Shown piece after piece: positions 1-10,489 of a stretch of DNA of 64,000 nt. Every line of letters starts with the position of its first letter. Within the stretch, counting starts at the first letter, position 1. The notes under the pieces are model-generated. The model saw only the letters and a list, made by a program, of their open reading frames with translations. It did no database searches and was not told the DNA's origin. The stretch comes from Lasiosphaeris hirsuta. Its lineage: Eukaryota > Ascomycota > Sordariomycetes > Sordariales > Lasiosphaeriaceae. The translations under genes were made by a program, and so were the position numbers. The stretch spans positions 62,001-126,000 of the forward strand of contig JAUKUA010000005.1 of assembly GCA_030549175.1 (NCBI GenBank), in the 5' to 3' direction.

Positions 1-519
1 AGCATCTCTCCGCTGTGGGGGTACGACGAGTCATATTATCGGCACTGCATCGTACACGAATTGGCCGCCATCACCCAGCTCGGTGGCAGGCGCCTGACAC
101 CAAACGAGATGGCGCTTCACCTTGATGCCGTCTCAAGGGCGGTTGTGGCCAAGTCTTATGACCGCCCCATCGCTATTGCTGCGACCCTCTTCATGATCAA
201 CAGGGGATGGAAGGAATACACTTTCCCTTTCTATCAGCCAACCACCGAACGGTTTAACCCGCATTTCTTCCCAAGGCCATCTCATCCGCTCCTTAGGGGA
301 CGTATCGCAGCAGCGTCGTGGCAAGGGCTACGATGCGGCCTGTACGGTGGACTGGGTTTCCTTGCTTATCACGTCCTTGCCCCGAAATACCATGGGTTGT
401 GCGACTCCCAAGTCATAATGGCCTTGGCGATGGAACCACACCTTAAAGGCCTTCGAGATGATGTAGCCGGGACGCTGGAAAGGCTTTCAAGGACAGCGGG
501 CAATCGGAGAAGCTGGTGA
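1..519 (+). CDS. C-terminal part of an unrecognised fungal protein (5' end outside window)
   Basis: Frame 1 is open from the first base of the window to the TGA at 517-519, so this is the 3' end of a gene that starts to the left. About 172 residues are visible. The chain holds a hydrophobic stretch (Arg-Pro-Ile-Ala-Ile-Ala-Ala-Thr-Leu-Phe) and, later, a Gly/Leu/Tyr-rich stretch that could lie in or on a membrane, with a basic Arg-Arg-Ser-Trp end. I do not recognise a named domain. The coding signal is good (no stop, balanced composition, long frame), but function is unknown. The decayed transposon block begins almost directly after the stop, so this gene marks the left border of a repeat-rich interval. 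Confidence 0.55.
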   Translation, partial: SISPLWGYDESYYRHCIVHELAAITQLGGRRLTPNEMALHLDAVSRAVVAKSYDRPIAIAATLFMINRGWKEYTFPFYQPTTERFNPHFFPRPSHPLLRGRIAAASWQGLRCGLYGGLGFLAYHVLAPKYHGLCDSQVIMALAMEPHLKGLRDDVAGTLERLSRTAGNRRSW

Positions 520-823
520 TCATTCCCTCTTGTACAACAGGATCAGCTCAGTTTGGTAGAGTCTCAAAAGCTGCAATTGTGGTTTTGGATGGTAGGATGA
601 AGTACATGATGCTCTACCACTGCGAACCTGTGTCTGGTGGCTGTTCTGCGAATGTTTGCTAGGGAAGTGAAGTTCCCGAGAGGAAACCATTTTACAGTGT
701 TCATGGCTTGCCTCACCTGGCAACGCTGCTTTCCTGTGCGCCTCGAGGACTGCAAACCCGCCCGAACCGATAAGGGATCGAATTCTCGATCACACTCCGG
801 CAACCGCTTCAGATATCTTGTCT

Positions 824-1106
824 TTATGGTACGATCTTCCCGTGCTGTTCCTCGTAGTCGTACAGTACTTCCTTCTTGAGAAAGTTCTTCAGTGGTTCCC
901 ATGTCGGTTTCGCGAAACCCTCCCACTTGACAAACACCTAGTTCCCAGGACCCTCTCGACCTCCCATTCCGTTCCTTCTCTCGTCGATACTGGGGGGTAG
1001 GCATCGTCGTCTGCTTGGGAAGGAGCTTTCTCGCCAGGCGTAAAGTTAACTCTCGTTCTAGGGCCTCGCTTCGTCGAGTTGTACCACCCGGGTCACCATC
1101 GTCCAC
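824..1106 (-). pseudogene. Ty3/Gypsy (chromovirus) integrase C-terminus with chromodomain, broken
   Basis: On the minus strand a linker leads into a chromodomain start (residues EWEVERVLG, about 970-937). After a frame change and a few lost codons, the chromodomain core follows (FVKWEGF then PTWEPLKNF, 934 to about 870), ending in an acidic/basic tail and a TAA at 824-826. The VKWxGF..TWEP pattern is the hallmark of chromodomains at the C-terminus of chromovirus integrases. The two halves lie in different frames with a TAG between them, so the copy is dead. The family call is confident; the subfamily is not. Confidence 0.65.
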
Positions 1107-2637
1107 ATCTTAACCCTGTTCGCTGCCTTAGGGAAGACGATACATGCCCTCATCCTCGGCCTCCGCACTGTGGTGTCGACTCTGGCGTAAATGGCGCCGA
1201 GTCCTGTCTTGGCTGTGAGCTTGCTACGTAGCTTTAATTACGTCGTTAGAATCGACGTTAAGCGTGTCAGAGGGGCCGACGGATTCTATGACGAATTACA
1301 GCCCCCCTTTAACTTGACTTTGACCCAACGTAAGGAGGTTCAGCTTTGTCAGTGCCGTCGCTATCGCTTTCGCTCGCTAAGCCATTACGCCGCGTACTCT
1401 CTCGATCGGGCCCTTCGCCGGGCTCGAGAGGAGAAAGCCCGGAAAGATACCCTGAGCTTGGCGTATATCGAGCCTCGACTCCTAATAATATAGCCCGAAA
1501 CATCTCGCCAGTAGTCTTACTATATATAACGTCCTCAGAACCGGATACCTGGCCCGCCTCAGACGAGGTATTACCTATAGGAGCCGGCTGGTCCTACTCC
1601 GCCCGTACGGCTTCGGTCATGGAGGATTGTCGCGGTAATGCCAGCGGAGACGGCGACTTAGGAGAACGCTCTGGGCTACCCATCTTCTATGGTTAGCTCG
1701 ATATAGACCCACCGCCTAGGTCGGCCCCTCGGTAACGGGCAGTTCCGTCGTATCGCTATTACCACAACCGGATTTAGCATTAAGACATTTCTCTGCTCAT
1801 ACGTATCAGCAAAACGATCCACCAGGGATGGAGAACTCAAGTATATACCGGCACTAGCAATACTACCAAACGCAGAATCTTTATGCTTACGAGGCTAGCG
1901 AAGAAACTCGTCAATTGACGGGAAAGAGGCGTCGGACTGGCCATCGTCGATATCGCTACGCCCAGACTCGTAGTCGGAATCGCCGCATTCAGGCTCGTCA
2001 TCGCTAGAGATCACGACGGTATCGTTCTGGGCGCAACCGGTTACTGAGGACTCTATATTTCGGCTAGTGGGCTTTCAGCCTGTCGTCACAGGGGCGGAAA
2101 ACATCTGGCTGTCTAGGCGCCAGTAGGTAAAGCGTAGCTGAATTGCAGAAGATGCCAAAGGCCTCGCAAAGAACGATCCTTAGGAGTGTCTGGCGGGTAA
2201 CCGGAGTGCCTTCGCACTCGTGGACACGGTACAATAGCGGAAATATATCTAAAACGCGTAGAATGGGAGCCTCAACCGCGGAACCGGCAAGGAGCCTATC
2301 CCGGTCTTCCTAAGTCTACCCCGTACTACCAAATCCCAATGGCCGGCCATGGAACGTGCTCGGCCGCGATTTACTCTTCGTATAGCCAGGAAATAGGAGG
2401 GTGTTGATTCCTCGGCCGCGGAAGATAAAAAGCAGTGACTATCGTTTCTACAATGTGCTTTGGGTTGAGCGCAGCGGGGATATTTCCTATCGGAGAGCGG
2501 CGGACCGTGTTGCAAAGGATCTTTAGGAGGCAAACTGCTCTGAAAAAGTCAAAGTTATCCTGGGGTGAGGTATAAGAAAACTGAAAACTGTGATATGGTA
2601 TTATTCCGTCTTCGCGCCGACTCTTATATCAACAAAG
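1107..2637. mobile_element. Decayed transposon block, no intact ORF
   Basis: This stretch has only short ORFs and many TA-rich stop codons. On the minus strand, coding-like pieces can still be read between stops: an acidic segment with VVISSDDE (about 2040-1900), and a segment near 2480-2370 containing FYLPRPRNQHPP and WLYEE, interrupted by several TAG/TAA/TGA codons. This is the look of a transposon hit by repeat-induced point mutation. It lies upstream, in minus-strand sense, of the chromodomain relic, so it may belong to the same element or to a second one nested with it. I cannot place a terminal repeat. Confidence 0.45.
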
Positions 2638-3717
2638 TTAGTCATAGCTTTTTAGCTCCTTCAAAGTAGCCTCTGTGACCTCGAGCTCCTGCAAAGTCTC
2701 TTGCCATAGCCGCTGACTGAAATCCTTGCCGTCATCTGTATACCACAGAGGCGGGAACCTAGAGATGTAAGCATGTGACGAGAGCGGCAATGATGATAGG
2801 ACGTACGGTTTGATAGCCCAATCGCTGACAAAGCCACCATGACTCTGCTTCCCCTCGGCGAAGACTGCATCAAGATAGACACTGGCTCCAACGCCGACCG
2901 GTCTTGCCACAAAATATTGAATGAGGATAACTATCTTCTGGAGGATCCAAGGAAGCAGGCGCGCGATGTCGGTCCCTCCCGTGGCGCCGGGGTTCGACAC
3001 GTTAATGATGACGTCGTCGGGGTCGACATGCTGGGCGAGCTGGTAGACGAAGAAGGCGAGAAGGACCTTGGTCCGGGAGTACCACGCCATTGAACTGTAC
3101 CCATCGGGAACATCAAACTGGGAGAATACAGACACGCCCTTGTCGGCTTTGATAGGGGATGAATACATGGCGTCAGATCCGACAATGCTGAGCACGGCCG
3201 GCGTCCCGGCCGGCTTTCTCGCCTTGAGAATAGGAAGTAGCAGAATGGCCAGCAACACGGTCGATAGGTAGTTGACCTGCAGCACAGTTTCGTGGCCGGT
3301 ACTAGATACCGTCGTGTACTTTAGCTTGGCCAGCCCCGCGTTGAGGATGGCGATGTTGATGCGCGGTAGCGTCGCGCACTTTGCAGTAAAGTCGCGGACC
3401 GAGTCGTACGACTCCATGTCGACAACCCAGACAGTGATGGTCGCGTCTGCCAGCGGGAACTCCTTGCGCAGCTTGGCGGCTGCCTCGTCACCCTTGGCTT
3501 GCGAGCGCACGCCCATGACAAGCTGCGACAGACCCAGAGCAAGCAATTGGCGACATGATTCCAATCCAAGCCCCGTGTTGCTCCCCGTCACGATGGCGAC
3601 CTGGCCTGTGAGGTTGATTCCTGCTGGCAACGGCTTGGGTTTTGTGAGTTGTCGACGGATGAGGCCGAGGAACGTTGCTTCCGACGCCGCGGCTTGGGGG
3701 GATAAGTTTTGTGACAT
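2638..3717 (-). CDS. Short-chain dehydrogenase/reductase (retinol-dehydrogenase-like SDR)
   Basis: This is a single-exon 359-aa protein with the classical SDR pattern. The cofactor glycine motif TGSNTGLG is at residues 44-51, the structural LNAG at 125-128, a Ser-rich strand (SIVGSDAMYSS) at 177-187, and the catalytic pair YSRTK with Tyr213 and Lys217. After the Rossmann core come SNPGAT (241-246) and a hydrophobic helix (about 255-270). Such proteins reduce carbonyls or oxidise alcohols with NAD(P)H and in fungi often sit in accessory metabolic regions. The ATG at 3715-3717 gives the full N-terminus expected for this group (about 35 residues before the glycine motif). The substrate cannot be told. 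An adjacent DUF2235 gene lies head-to-tail on the same strand. Confidence 0.9.
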   Translation of the reverse strand: MSQNLSPQAAASEATFLGLIRRQLTKPKPLPAGINLTGQVAIVTGSNTGLGLESCRQLLALGLSQLVMGVRSQAKGDEAAAKLRKEFPLADATITVWVVDMESYDSVRDFTAKCATLPRINIAILNAGLAKLKYTTVSSTGHETVLQVNYLSTVLLAILLLPILKARKPAGTPAVLSIVGSDAMYSSPIKADKGVSVFSQFDVPDGYSSMAWYSRTKVLLAFFVYQLAQHVDPDDVIINVSNPGATGGTDIARLLPWILQKIVILIQYFVARPVGVGASVYLDAVFAEGKQSHGGFVSDWAIKPYVLSSLPLSSHAYISRFPPLWYTDDGKDFSQRLWQETLQELEVTEATLKELKSYD

Positions 3718-4132
3718 GACGGCTCCTTGGGCTCCCTGCTGCAGTCAGCTGTTGAATTTCGAGTGTAATAGATCGTGTCTCTGCAAGTGAGGACAGGAGA
3801 ATTGATAAGGCAATCATGCAGGCAAAACAAATAAGGACATCCAGACTTAAATGGGGAGCTGCGTGCATGGGCTAGAATAGGCCGTCTCGGACTGGCCGAA
3901 TGATTCCGGAGCGGGGCTGAGTGGTCCCGATCGCGCAAAAGTCTCCGGTCTGATCCGCCCGGGGCCCGACCCGCTGATAAAGAAACAGGTGGAAGCGAAG
4001 ACGGGCAAGTGAGTTTAGGCTACCTATATTATTAACGAGACCCATCCAACCAGAGAGGGAGACCAATCCTTCGGTGGCAGTCGACCAAGTGCAAATGCCC
4101 CAACAATGGACGCTCGGAGCGGTGCCCCTATT
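3718..4132. other. Intergenic, upstream region of the SDR
   Basis: About 415 bases between the SDR start and the stop of the DUF2235 gene, both on the minus strand. I see only chance ORFs and no clear TATA element or repeat. Confidence 0.5.
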
Positions 4133-6299
4133 CTACTCGTGTGGGTTATTTTGCGCCCATCGCCAGATATCCTCCCTGCCAGTGGTAAGAGCAAGCAAAT
4201 GGCGCTCCCAGTACCCGGTTAGGGGCTCCTCTGGAATGACGGTAACGCGCGGCACTCGGCCGTTTTTCGGCCGTCCCTTTCCCCCCTGAAACACCCACCT
4301 CCAGTCACTATCCCCCTCCTCCACCCGGTACAGCTCATCAACAGGATACTTATCCTCCCTCCCCCCCTCCAGCTCCGGCGGCACTCTCCCATCACCGTGC
4401 CCCCCTTCTCCAACCGCCACCGCGCCCCATTCGTCGGATTGCCCGTCAACGCCTCACACTTCCACGGATGCAAATCGTCCAACCCCAGCCCCCCGGCCGC
4501 CAGCCGGACGCGCACGCAGCTGTGGATGCGCTCGGATGTGTTGACCAGCGGCTGGTCGGGCAGGTCGGCGTTGGTGTCGGGGTCGACGCGCAGCGTCATG
4601 CCCGGCGTGCGCACCCACGACCCGACGAAGCACTGCAGGAAGCTCGGCGGGTACCGGATCTGGCCGAGCCCCCACGGGCGAGGGCCTCCGGCCGTTCCCC
4701 GGTTCGGGCCGAGGGTCAGGTCGCAGTTTTGGTGGCGCGCGCGGGGGCAGTCTTTGGTGTCCCGTCGGGGGACGGTGGGGACGGGGGGGTAGAGCGGGGG
4801 GAGGGCCCAGGGGATCGGGGTGCGCTGCCAGAGGTAGGAGGTCCAGGAGGGGAGGGGGAGGTGTTGTTTGACGTAGTGGGGTGTTGGGAGGGGGATTTGG
4901 GGCGGGACCGTGGGGAAGGGGTGGGCGGTGTTGTATTCGACGGTCTTGAGGAAGGTCTTGTGCAGTCTTTCGTAGTCGAACTCGATGCCGACCGAGGACA
5001 GCTGGTCGCACATCCCTGCGTGGTGTCAGTTGTCAGTGAGAGAGCCGAGTCGGTTGCCTTGGGACACTTACAAGCCAGCGTAATGTCCGAAATTTGCTGG
5101 TCGTACCAACCGCCCCCGATGCCTCCGTGGTTTCCTGGGAACCAGACCTGCTTGAGATTTGTCTTCTGTTCTCCAGGTTGCTCCCACAGCGCGGGGCGAA
5201 ACGCGAATCGGGGTTCGTCGAGGGCCAGTGCCTGAAATGCACTCTCAACTTTGCTCGAGATCTGTGTATTGGTGAATTTCCACGTGCAGCCCCCCAAGGA
5301 ATGTTAGTCAGTCCAAGCCGACCTGTATGCGGGTGTGGGGTGGGGGGAACTTATTCGTCTGCTGAGCCTCTTATGCCTAGGATCGGAGCAGGTGGAATGC
5401 CAAGGGTTCCGACGGTATCAAAGACAGCGATGGCCTTGACTTTGATATCGTGCTTGATTGGTTGACCGTCTTTTCCGGGTGGGGGGTGGCTCTCGTACTG
5501 GTCTCGGGTGTATATTGGCTTAGGGCGGGCATTGTCAGTCATGGCTGCTGTTATAATGCAGGATGAGTCCGTTGGGGGAAACAGCATACCTTTTCGTCAG
5601 TCCTTGTCTTGAGCCACTTCACGTAATCCCTCTTTCGGACCTCGATCCACGCGGCCTTAGCGGCATCGTGCTCTTCCTCATAGGGCTTCAGCTTGCAGAG
5701 GTACTTGGAGAGGCTGCGTTTCTCATCTCCAATGTTCTCATAGTCGTCGAAGATGGCCGAGAACTCGTCGAGTCCGTCGGTGGTGAGAAGACCGATACTC
5801 CCAATCATGTCCGCAACCGACCGGGCCGTGAAGGCGCCGCGAGAAAACCCTATTAGGACAATCTCGTCTCCATCGACGTAATTAGTGCAGATGAAGTTGT
5901 ACGCCTCGCGGATGTTCTATGGTTTTACCATTGTTAGACTGATACACCGGCACAACTTGAAGTTGACATAACCAAAATGACATTACCTCATCCAGGCCCA
6001 TACCAAAGGCACCACCAAGTAGCTTATCGACGGCGCTGCTGCTGCTCCCCACACCTGAATCATAAAAGATGATCTGGGGTTTGCCATCGAGACAAGTGCG
6101 CCGCAACACGCGGGCAATGCGCGTGACATTGGATGGAGGATCAGCCCTATGCACATGACAGTCAAGATCGGCCCTCTCGACAATGTGGCATCAATCAACT
6201 TGTGAACCGTTCAACGTACCCTTTCTCACCAATCGCGCTCATCCAAGTGCCATCACAGCACACTATGATGCGCTTGCTGAGCTGCGTAACAGGGGACAT
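4133..6299 (-). CDS. DUF2235 alpha/beta hydrolase (Tle1-like catalytic domain), six exons, one apparent frameshift
   Basis: Exons on the minus strand: 6299-6220, 6146-5987, 5916-5590, 5518-5355, 5283-5072, 5015-4133. The family signature is complete: RIIVCCDGTW near the N-terminus, DSGVGSS, the nucleophile elbow GFSRGAFTARS, FDTVGTLGIP, ALDEPR, WFPGNHGGIGGG and the WMCDQL helix. DUF2235 proteins are predicted serine hydrolases related to Tle1 phospholipase effectors; fungal members are mostly uncharacterised. All introns but one have GT..AG ends; 5284-5354 begins ATAAGT and ends AC (see separate entry). The ATG at 6299 is preferred because the longer frame starts at GTG. In the last exon the C-terminal frame is lost at a run of six C (plus strand 4400-4405). 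The family-like C-terminus (VIPEEPLTGYWERHLL) is read in the next frame down to 4133. One more base in that run would reconnect both parts. Confidence 0.85.
5284..5354 (-). other. Candidate AT..AC intron (ATAAGT...AC) in the DUF2235 gene
   Basis: The 71-nt interval starts ATAAGT, contains TGACTAAC as a branch-site-like element and ends CTGCAC. Removing it joins ..GCA GAC GA to G TGG AAA TTC.. in frame, which links FDTVGTLG upstream to FTNTQISS and ALDEPR downstream, as the family requires. No GT donor lies between the conserved upstream motif and the in-frame TAA, so no ordinary GT..AG junction fits. An ATAAGT 5' end with a fungal CTAAC branch site fits an AT-AC intron spliced by the major (U2) spliceosome rather than U12. 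Confidence 0.6.
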
Positions 6300-6928
6300 G
6301 TTGGCAGCAGAGGACAATGTTGGCGGCACGGGAGTCAGGTCGGGCACTTGTTGGTTGATGCGAGGATATGAAGAGACAGAGCGACCTCCTCCACCGCCCG
6401 TCGTGCCGCAAGATGTGAGCTGCCTATTTATCACTGAGCGCCTTTGGTTTCACAAAAAAACATGATGCTGACACTCTGGATGCTTTCGGTGAGCTAACGC
6501 AAGTTGTCGGGTGTAACGTGGGCTGGATAAAATGGTCGTGATAGACCTTATTGGATGGGCCATTGGTTTGTGGCTACCTGAGCCTCGCTTTGAAAGTGGT
6601 GTTTGCGTTGGGTCGCTGAATCAAAATCTTTGTAGGGAGCCTCCAGTGTGCGAGACGGCAGTTATCAGTGCGATTCGATTGGATGTTGGGCAGCTGAACA
6701 TGTACGTTGCCACTTCTGGCTAGATCCGGTGACTGCTCCGCATCATCTCGCCCACACCTCTCGTCCTAACTCACCGGTTGTCCTCAATGAACCTTACCCC
6801 CCAAAACAGTCTTGAAGGTATATTTGTACAGTACGGACCGTGCGAGTCTCAGTTATGGGCGGCGTGGGCTCAAATTACGTTGTGATTTGTGAATTGATTT
6901 GGCTGCATGCCTGCCCCTCGGCAGATCT
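6300..6928. other. Intergenic between DUF2235 gene and Gal80-like gene
   Basis: About 630 bases, holding the promoter of the DUF2235 gene and the 3' side of the next minus-strand gene. I see no further gene, repeat or clear core promoter element. Confidence 0.5.
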
Positions 6929-8117
6929 TTACCAGCCTGCAGCTCTCGCAATCCTATCCAAAAGCTGATGGGTCTTCAATGCATCCTCAAAGGTGGCGTA
7001 TTCTTCCTTCTTCCCATTCGCAAAAGCTTCGTAGAGCAGGCCCGTGTTCAAAGCTGTAGGTCCCAACTTCTCCGCGACATCATGGATTCCCCAAGAAAAG
7101 TCAACAAGCTCGGTCTTCTCCCTGCCGACTCTGACATGGAGCTTCACGTTGGCCGACGCAACCTGCCACTGGGCCTCCATGTTCTGGAACTGCTCTGGCA
7201 GCTCCACTTCCATCTCCCCTTGGGTGCCGGAGATGATCCATTTGAGGCTTGTGGAGTCGGCAGACGACCTCGTATGTCGATAGCTCAAGGATGCAACGGC
7301 ACCGCTGTGCAGTTTCCCCTGCACCATGATGTGATCTGGGGCTGTTCTAGGATGGGCTGGGTTGATAAGTTGGCCAGCAGCGTCAAAGAGCGGGACCGTA
7401 GGCCACTGCGTCGAGAGAGTGGCCTTAAGAGTGTCAAAGTCGCCGAGGGCGTCGACGAACGAATCCAGAACTGCAAATCTGTCAGCCGTGATGAGGACAA
7501 GGCGGGCCGGCCAGCTTACAGTGGCCAAAGAAGATGTAAAACGCATTGCCGCCACTCTTCATATCCATGTAGAACTCGCCAGACTGCCACCACGCATCAA
7601 CCGGCAGCAGGCTGGCGTTTGCGAGCACGTGGGTGCTGATGACCTTGCCAATCGTCCCCTCGGCGAGGATCTTCTTGACCGCCGCGGTAATCTTGCCCGC
7701 GCGCGCCTGCAAACCAATAACCGTCTTGACCCCGGCCTCCTTCGCCAGCCTGGTCAGCTCCTCGGACTCGTCGAGGCTCGCACCGAGCGGCCACTCGACA
7801 AAAACATCCTTGCCGTGCTTGATGGCGGCCTGGGTGAGCTCAAAGTGCTTCTGCACGCGGACAGACACGACGACTAGGTCGACGTTGGAGTCCTTGGCTA
7901 GGTCTTCAGCGCTGCCGTATGCTGCCGTTGTTAGGGGGAGGTTGTGGGATGCGATGGAGGTGCGGGAGGACTCGATGCTCGAGTTCGCGACGGCCACGAT
8001 CTCGAACGAGGGGGACTGTTGCAAGGGCGGGAGGTGGGCGTTGGAGGCCCATCCTCCGGGCGCGAATGCTGGTCCTTTGGGGCCGAGGCCGATGATGCCA
8101 ACTCGGATGGGAGCCAT
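6929..8117 (-). CDS. Gal80-like Gfo/Idh/MocA-fold protein, two exons
   Basis: Exons 8117-7520 and 7470-6929; the 49-nt intron (7519-7471) has GTAAGC..TTTGCAG ends and rejoins FGHFLDSF. The product is 379 aa. The N-terminal Rossmann motif GIIGLGPKG is at 7-15. Where catalytic Gfo/Idh/MocA enzymes have Glu-Lys-Pro, this protein has EWP (108-110) followed by LGASLDE, as in yeast Gal80 and its relatives. Later parts (PDHIMVQGKL, then a beta-sheet domain with ISGTQGEMEVELP) also follow Gal80. It may be a sugar-linked NAD(P)-binding regulator or a dehydrogenase with relaxed active site. ATG 8117 is chosen because it places the glycine motif at the usual distance; an upstream in-frame start would add 27 unlike residues. 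It is divergent from a C6 transcription factor, a setting in which a Gal80-type regulator would make sense. Confidence 0.88.
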
Positions 8118-8597
8118 GATGGTCAGTGGAGCGATGGCGATAGGGGCAAGGGACAAATGGGTAATGATATTTTTCTTCTTGGTGAATGAATGCGACAACT
8201 TGAGGTTTGATGGAAAGTTTCCAATGTCGATCTGGGTAACTAAGCAATATATACTGCTTCAACTTCTTTTCGTCATTCCGAGTCTGTTCTGTATCATTCG
8301 TGGAGTTGACCTCAATTAACTGCTGCCCATATCCACTTGAACCCCGAAGGATGAACTACACCTACCCCCCCTCCCCCCCCGGCCCCGCTACTGTTGGTTC
8401 ATTGGCTGCGGACTCCGCGGTATTCCGTCCCGCGATTTTCCGTCCCGCGCCGTTCTCCGGACTGGGTCCCGTCCTTGTAGTGATGGCAAATGACAACTCC
8501 ACCCACGGTGACAACTACACCGTCAACAATTGGGCTGTGTTTCAAATTGAATTTGCAGAGTCGCAGGTGGCAGACATACTGCTTCCACGCACCCATC
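8118..8597. promoter_or_regulatory. Shared divergent promoter of Gal80-like gene and C6 regulator
   Basis: These 480 bases lie between the two divergent start codons, so both genes could be controlled together. The region has C-rich runs (8366-8385) and a short CCGTCCCGC repeat near 8425-8450. I see no unambiguous CGG-N-CCG pair or TATA box that I would assign to a named factor. Confidence 0.4.
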
Positions 8598-10123
8598 ATG
8601 CCTATTTCCCGCAAGAAGGCCTGTTCATCATGTCGAGAATCCAAGGCGCGCTGCAACTTGGATCTGCCATGCTCACGATGCGCCGAGCGTGGCTTCTCAT
8701 GCTCCTACGAAAAGGCACCGGTGTTCCGGAGACCGTACCCCTCACCCCGCGCTCTTGCATCACGCTCGCCGCATTCGCAATCCCAAGACACGGCGGGCCG
8801 CATGCCCACCCCGGCGGTCTGGGATCCCTCTCTCGCCGAGGAACTTCTCGACCCTCAAGTGCCCGAGTTCCCTTGGACAACCTCCGAGACGGACCCATGG
8901 TTTGACAACCTAGACTGCATACCTACTCCGGTGGGCCGCCCAATCAACACGTCCTCGCAACCCATGTGTTCACCAGATCAAGACTCGGCTCTTTCCATGC
9001 TCGCTCCTATTGGCATGTTATCGCAGCGAAAACCAGCAAATGCTGAAAAGTATCTCACATCCAAGGTTATATTTGGCCAGGTCACGTCATACCCGCGCAT
9101 GATGGTTGACGGGCGAGGGCGCCTCCCTCCATTCATCTATCCGCAGTGTGTTTTGGATGGCAAACCTGTCGAGGAATGCAGGGCGGACGGGAACGGAAAC
9201 CACTCGTGTCTCTCCGAGATCCTGGCCATCTGTGCGAGTCAGTTGCACATGTTCTTCACCCGGACCGCCGCAAGTAGTGATTACGTGTGGAAGACGATAT
9301 GCGACTACAGTCGGCAGCTTCACCAAAATGTGGGTTTCGGAGGTGCCGTGTCCCAAACTTGCTGACAGAGAGTCGCCGCAGTGTCCCTCTTTCAACGCCC
9401 ATCAACTGGTCGAGGTCTTGCAGGTGACTGTGATGTATCTCTTGACTCAGGCCTTGGACGTACAGAGCATAGGAAAGAATGACATGGTACATTCCTTGGT
9501 CTCAACAACTAGGGTCAGGCATATTCCAGTTTACCGCAGTTCCATCCACTAAGCCCGGGATAGGAGGCAGGACAACGGTTGCACGCACTGCACTTTTACC
9601 AAGGCTCAGGCTCGCCTTGCAGCCCCGGCAGCTTGAGTCGGAAGGGTTGGGTAGCACAAGAATCTGCACGGAGGTAACGTCCCCAACCCGTTTCCACAGT
9701 CCCCCCCCCCCCCCCCCCCCCAAACACAGCCCGATTCTTACCATGCTTAGGTCAATAGGCATCTTGTATGCGATCGAGGCGGTGTTTGACGTCGATGTCG
9801 CCAGCCGCCGGCAGCATTGTCAAGGATATGATCAAGTCCCGCTGCCTTCGCCGCGTGACCTCTGGGAGCCGGTTGACAATGCGACATGGGCGGCCAGGTA
9901 TCAAGCGTCGCTCAATAACCACCATGCGATGCGTGGGACCAAACGCTATCTCGTTTTCGAGGACTTGAGGCAGCTGAACGGACGAGTGGCTGTCAGCGGG
10001 GGAGTCGAGGCGTCGGACCCAACGGATGCGGCGAATTTCCAGGCAATTGAACACTGGTGTGAGACGATTGATGAGTTTGGGACGCTGATATGGATGTCGG
10101 TCATGGTGCAATCTCGCAGCTGA
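8598..10123 (+). CDS. Zn(II)2Cys6 transcription factor, four exons
   Basis: Exons 8598-9329, 9382-9513, 9564-9673, 9751-10123; product 448 aa. The zinc cluster is at the N-terminus: Cys9, 12, 19, 25, 28 and 35 in CxxC-x6-C-x5-C-xxC-x6-C, with basic residues RKK in front. It should bind DNA in the nucleus as a dimer. The middle contains FNAHQLVEVLQ and GWVAQESARRSIGILYAIE, a helix pair typical of this fungal regulator family, and near the C-terminus LPSPRDLWEPVD. Introns have GT..AG ends; the third (9674-9750) holds a run of 21 C. The second junction (9514-9563) is the least certain; it was chosen to keep VSTTREAGQRLHALHFYQ continuous. Divergent to the Gal80-like gene, so that gene is its most likely partner or target. 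Confidence 0.85.
9701..9721 (+). repeat. Poly-C run of 21 inside an intron
   Basis: Mononucleotide C tract in the third intron of the C6 regulator, just 5' of the acceptor region; length probably variable between isolates or reads. Confidence 0.9.
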
Positions 10124-10489
10124 GCTTCAATATCAATTCGATTCACTTGAGAACATGATGTTTTGAATCCGCGTGTTGCAACGGATTGGTTCAGTGGGCT
10201 GGAGGCGGAGCACAATCCGGCCCTGGAGCTGAGCTCTACCGCAGACCCCCCTGATTCTGTTTGTGTCTGGACATGTCGGTTTTCTTTTTTTGTTGATAGT
10301 GGCGGACCCCAAAGCGCCCAACTGGGTTTGACTGGCCATAATCCCCGGTCCCCGGTCCAGAGCCCCTGCCCCTTGCCGCACTAACGAACCATGAAATCTT
10401 TCCCTTTTCTTTGAAAAAATCCCGATTAGTGCCTTGCATCTAATTGTCAATCATTGTCCCCTTTGGGCCTGATCGGCTGCAGGACCGGT

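Noticed and set aside
4468..5235. 255-codon plus-strand ORF opposite the DUF2235 gene
   Set aside because: Val/Gly/Asp/Arg-rich antisense shadow; the minus strand carries the conserved hydrolase motifs and introns.
7362..8319. Two long plus-strand ORFs opposite the Gal80-like gene
   Set aside because: Antisense shadows of a conserved protein; no own motif.
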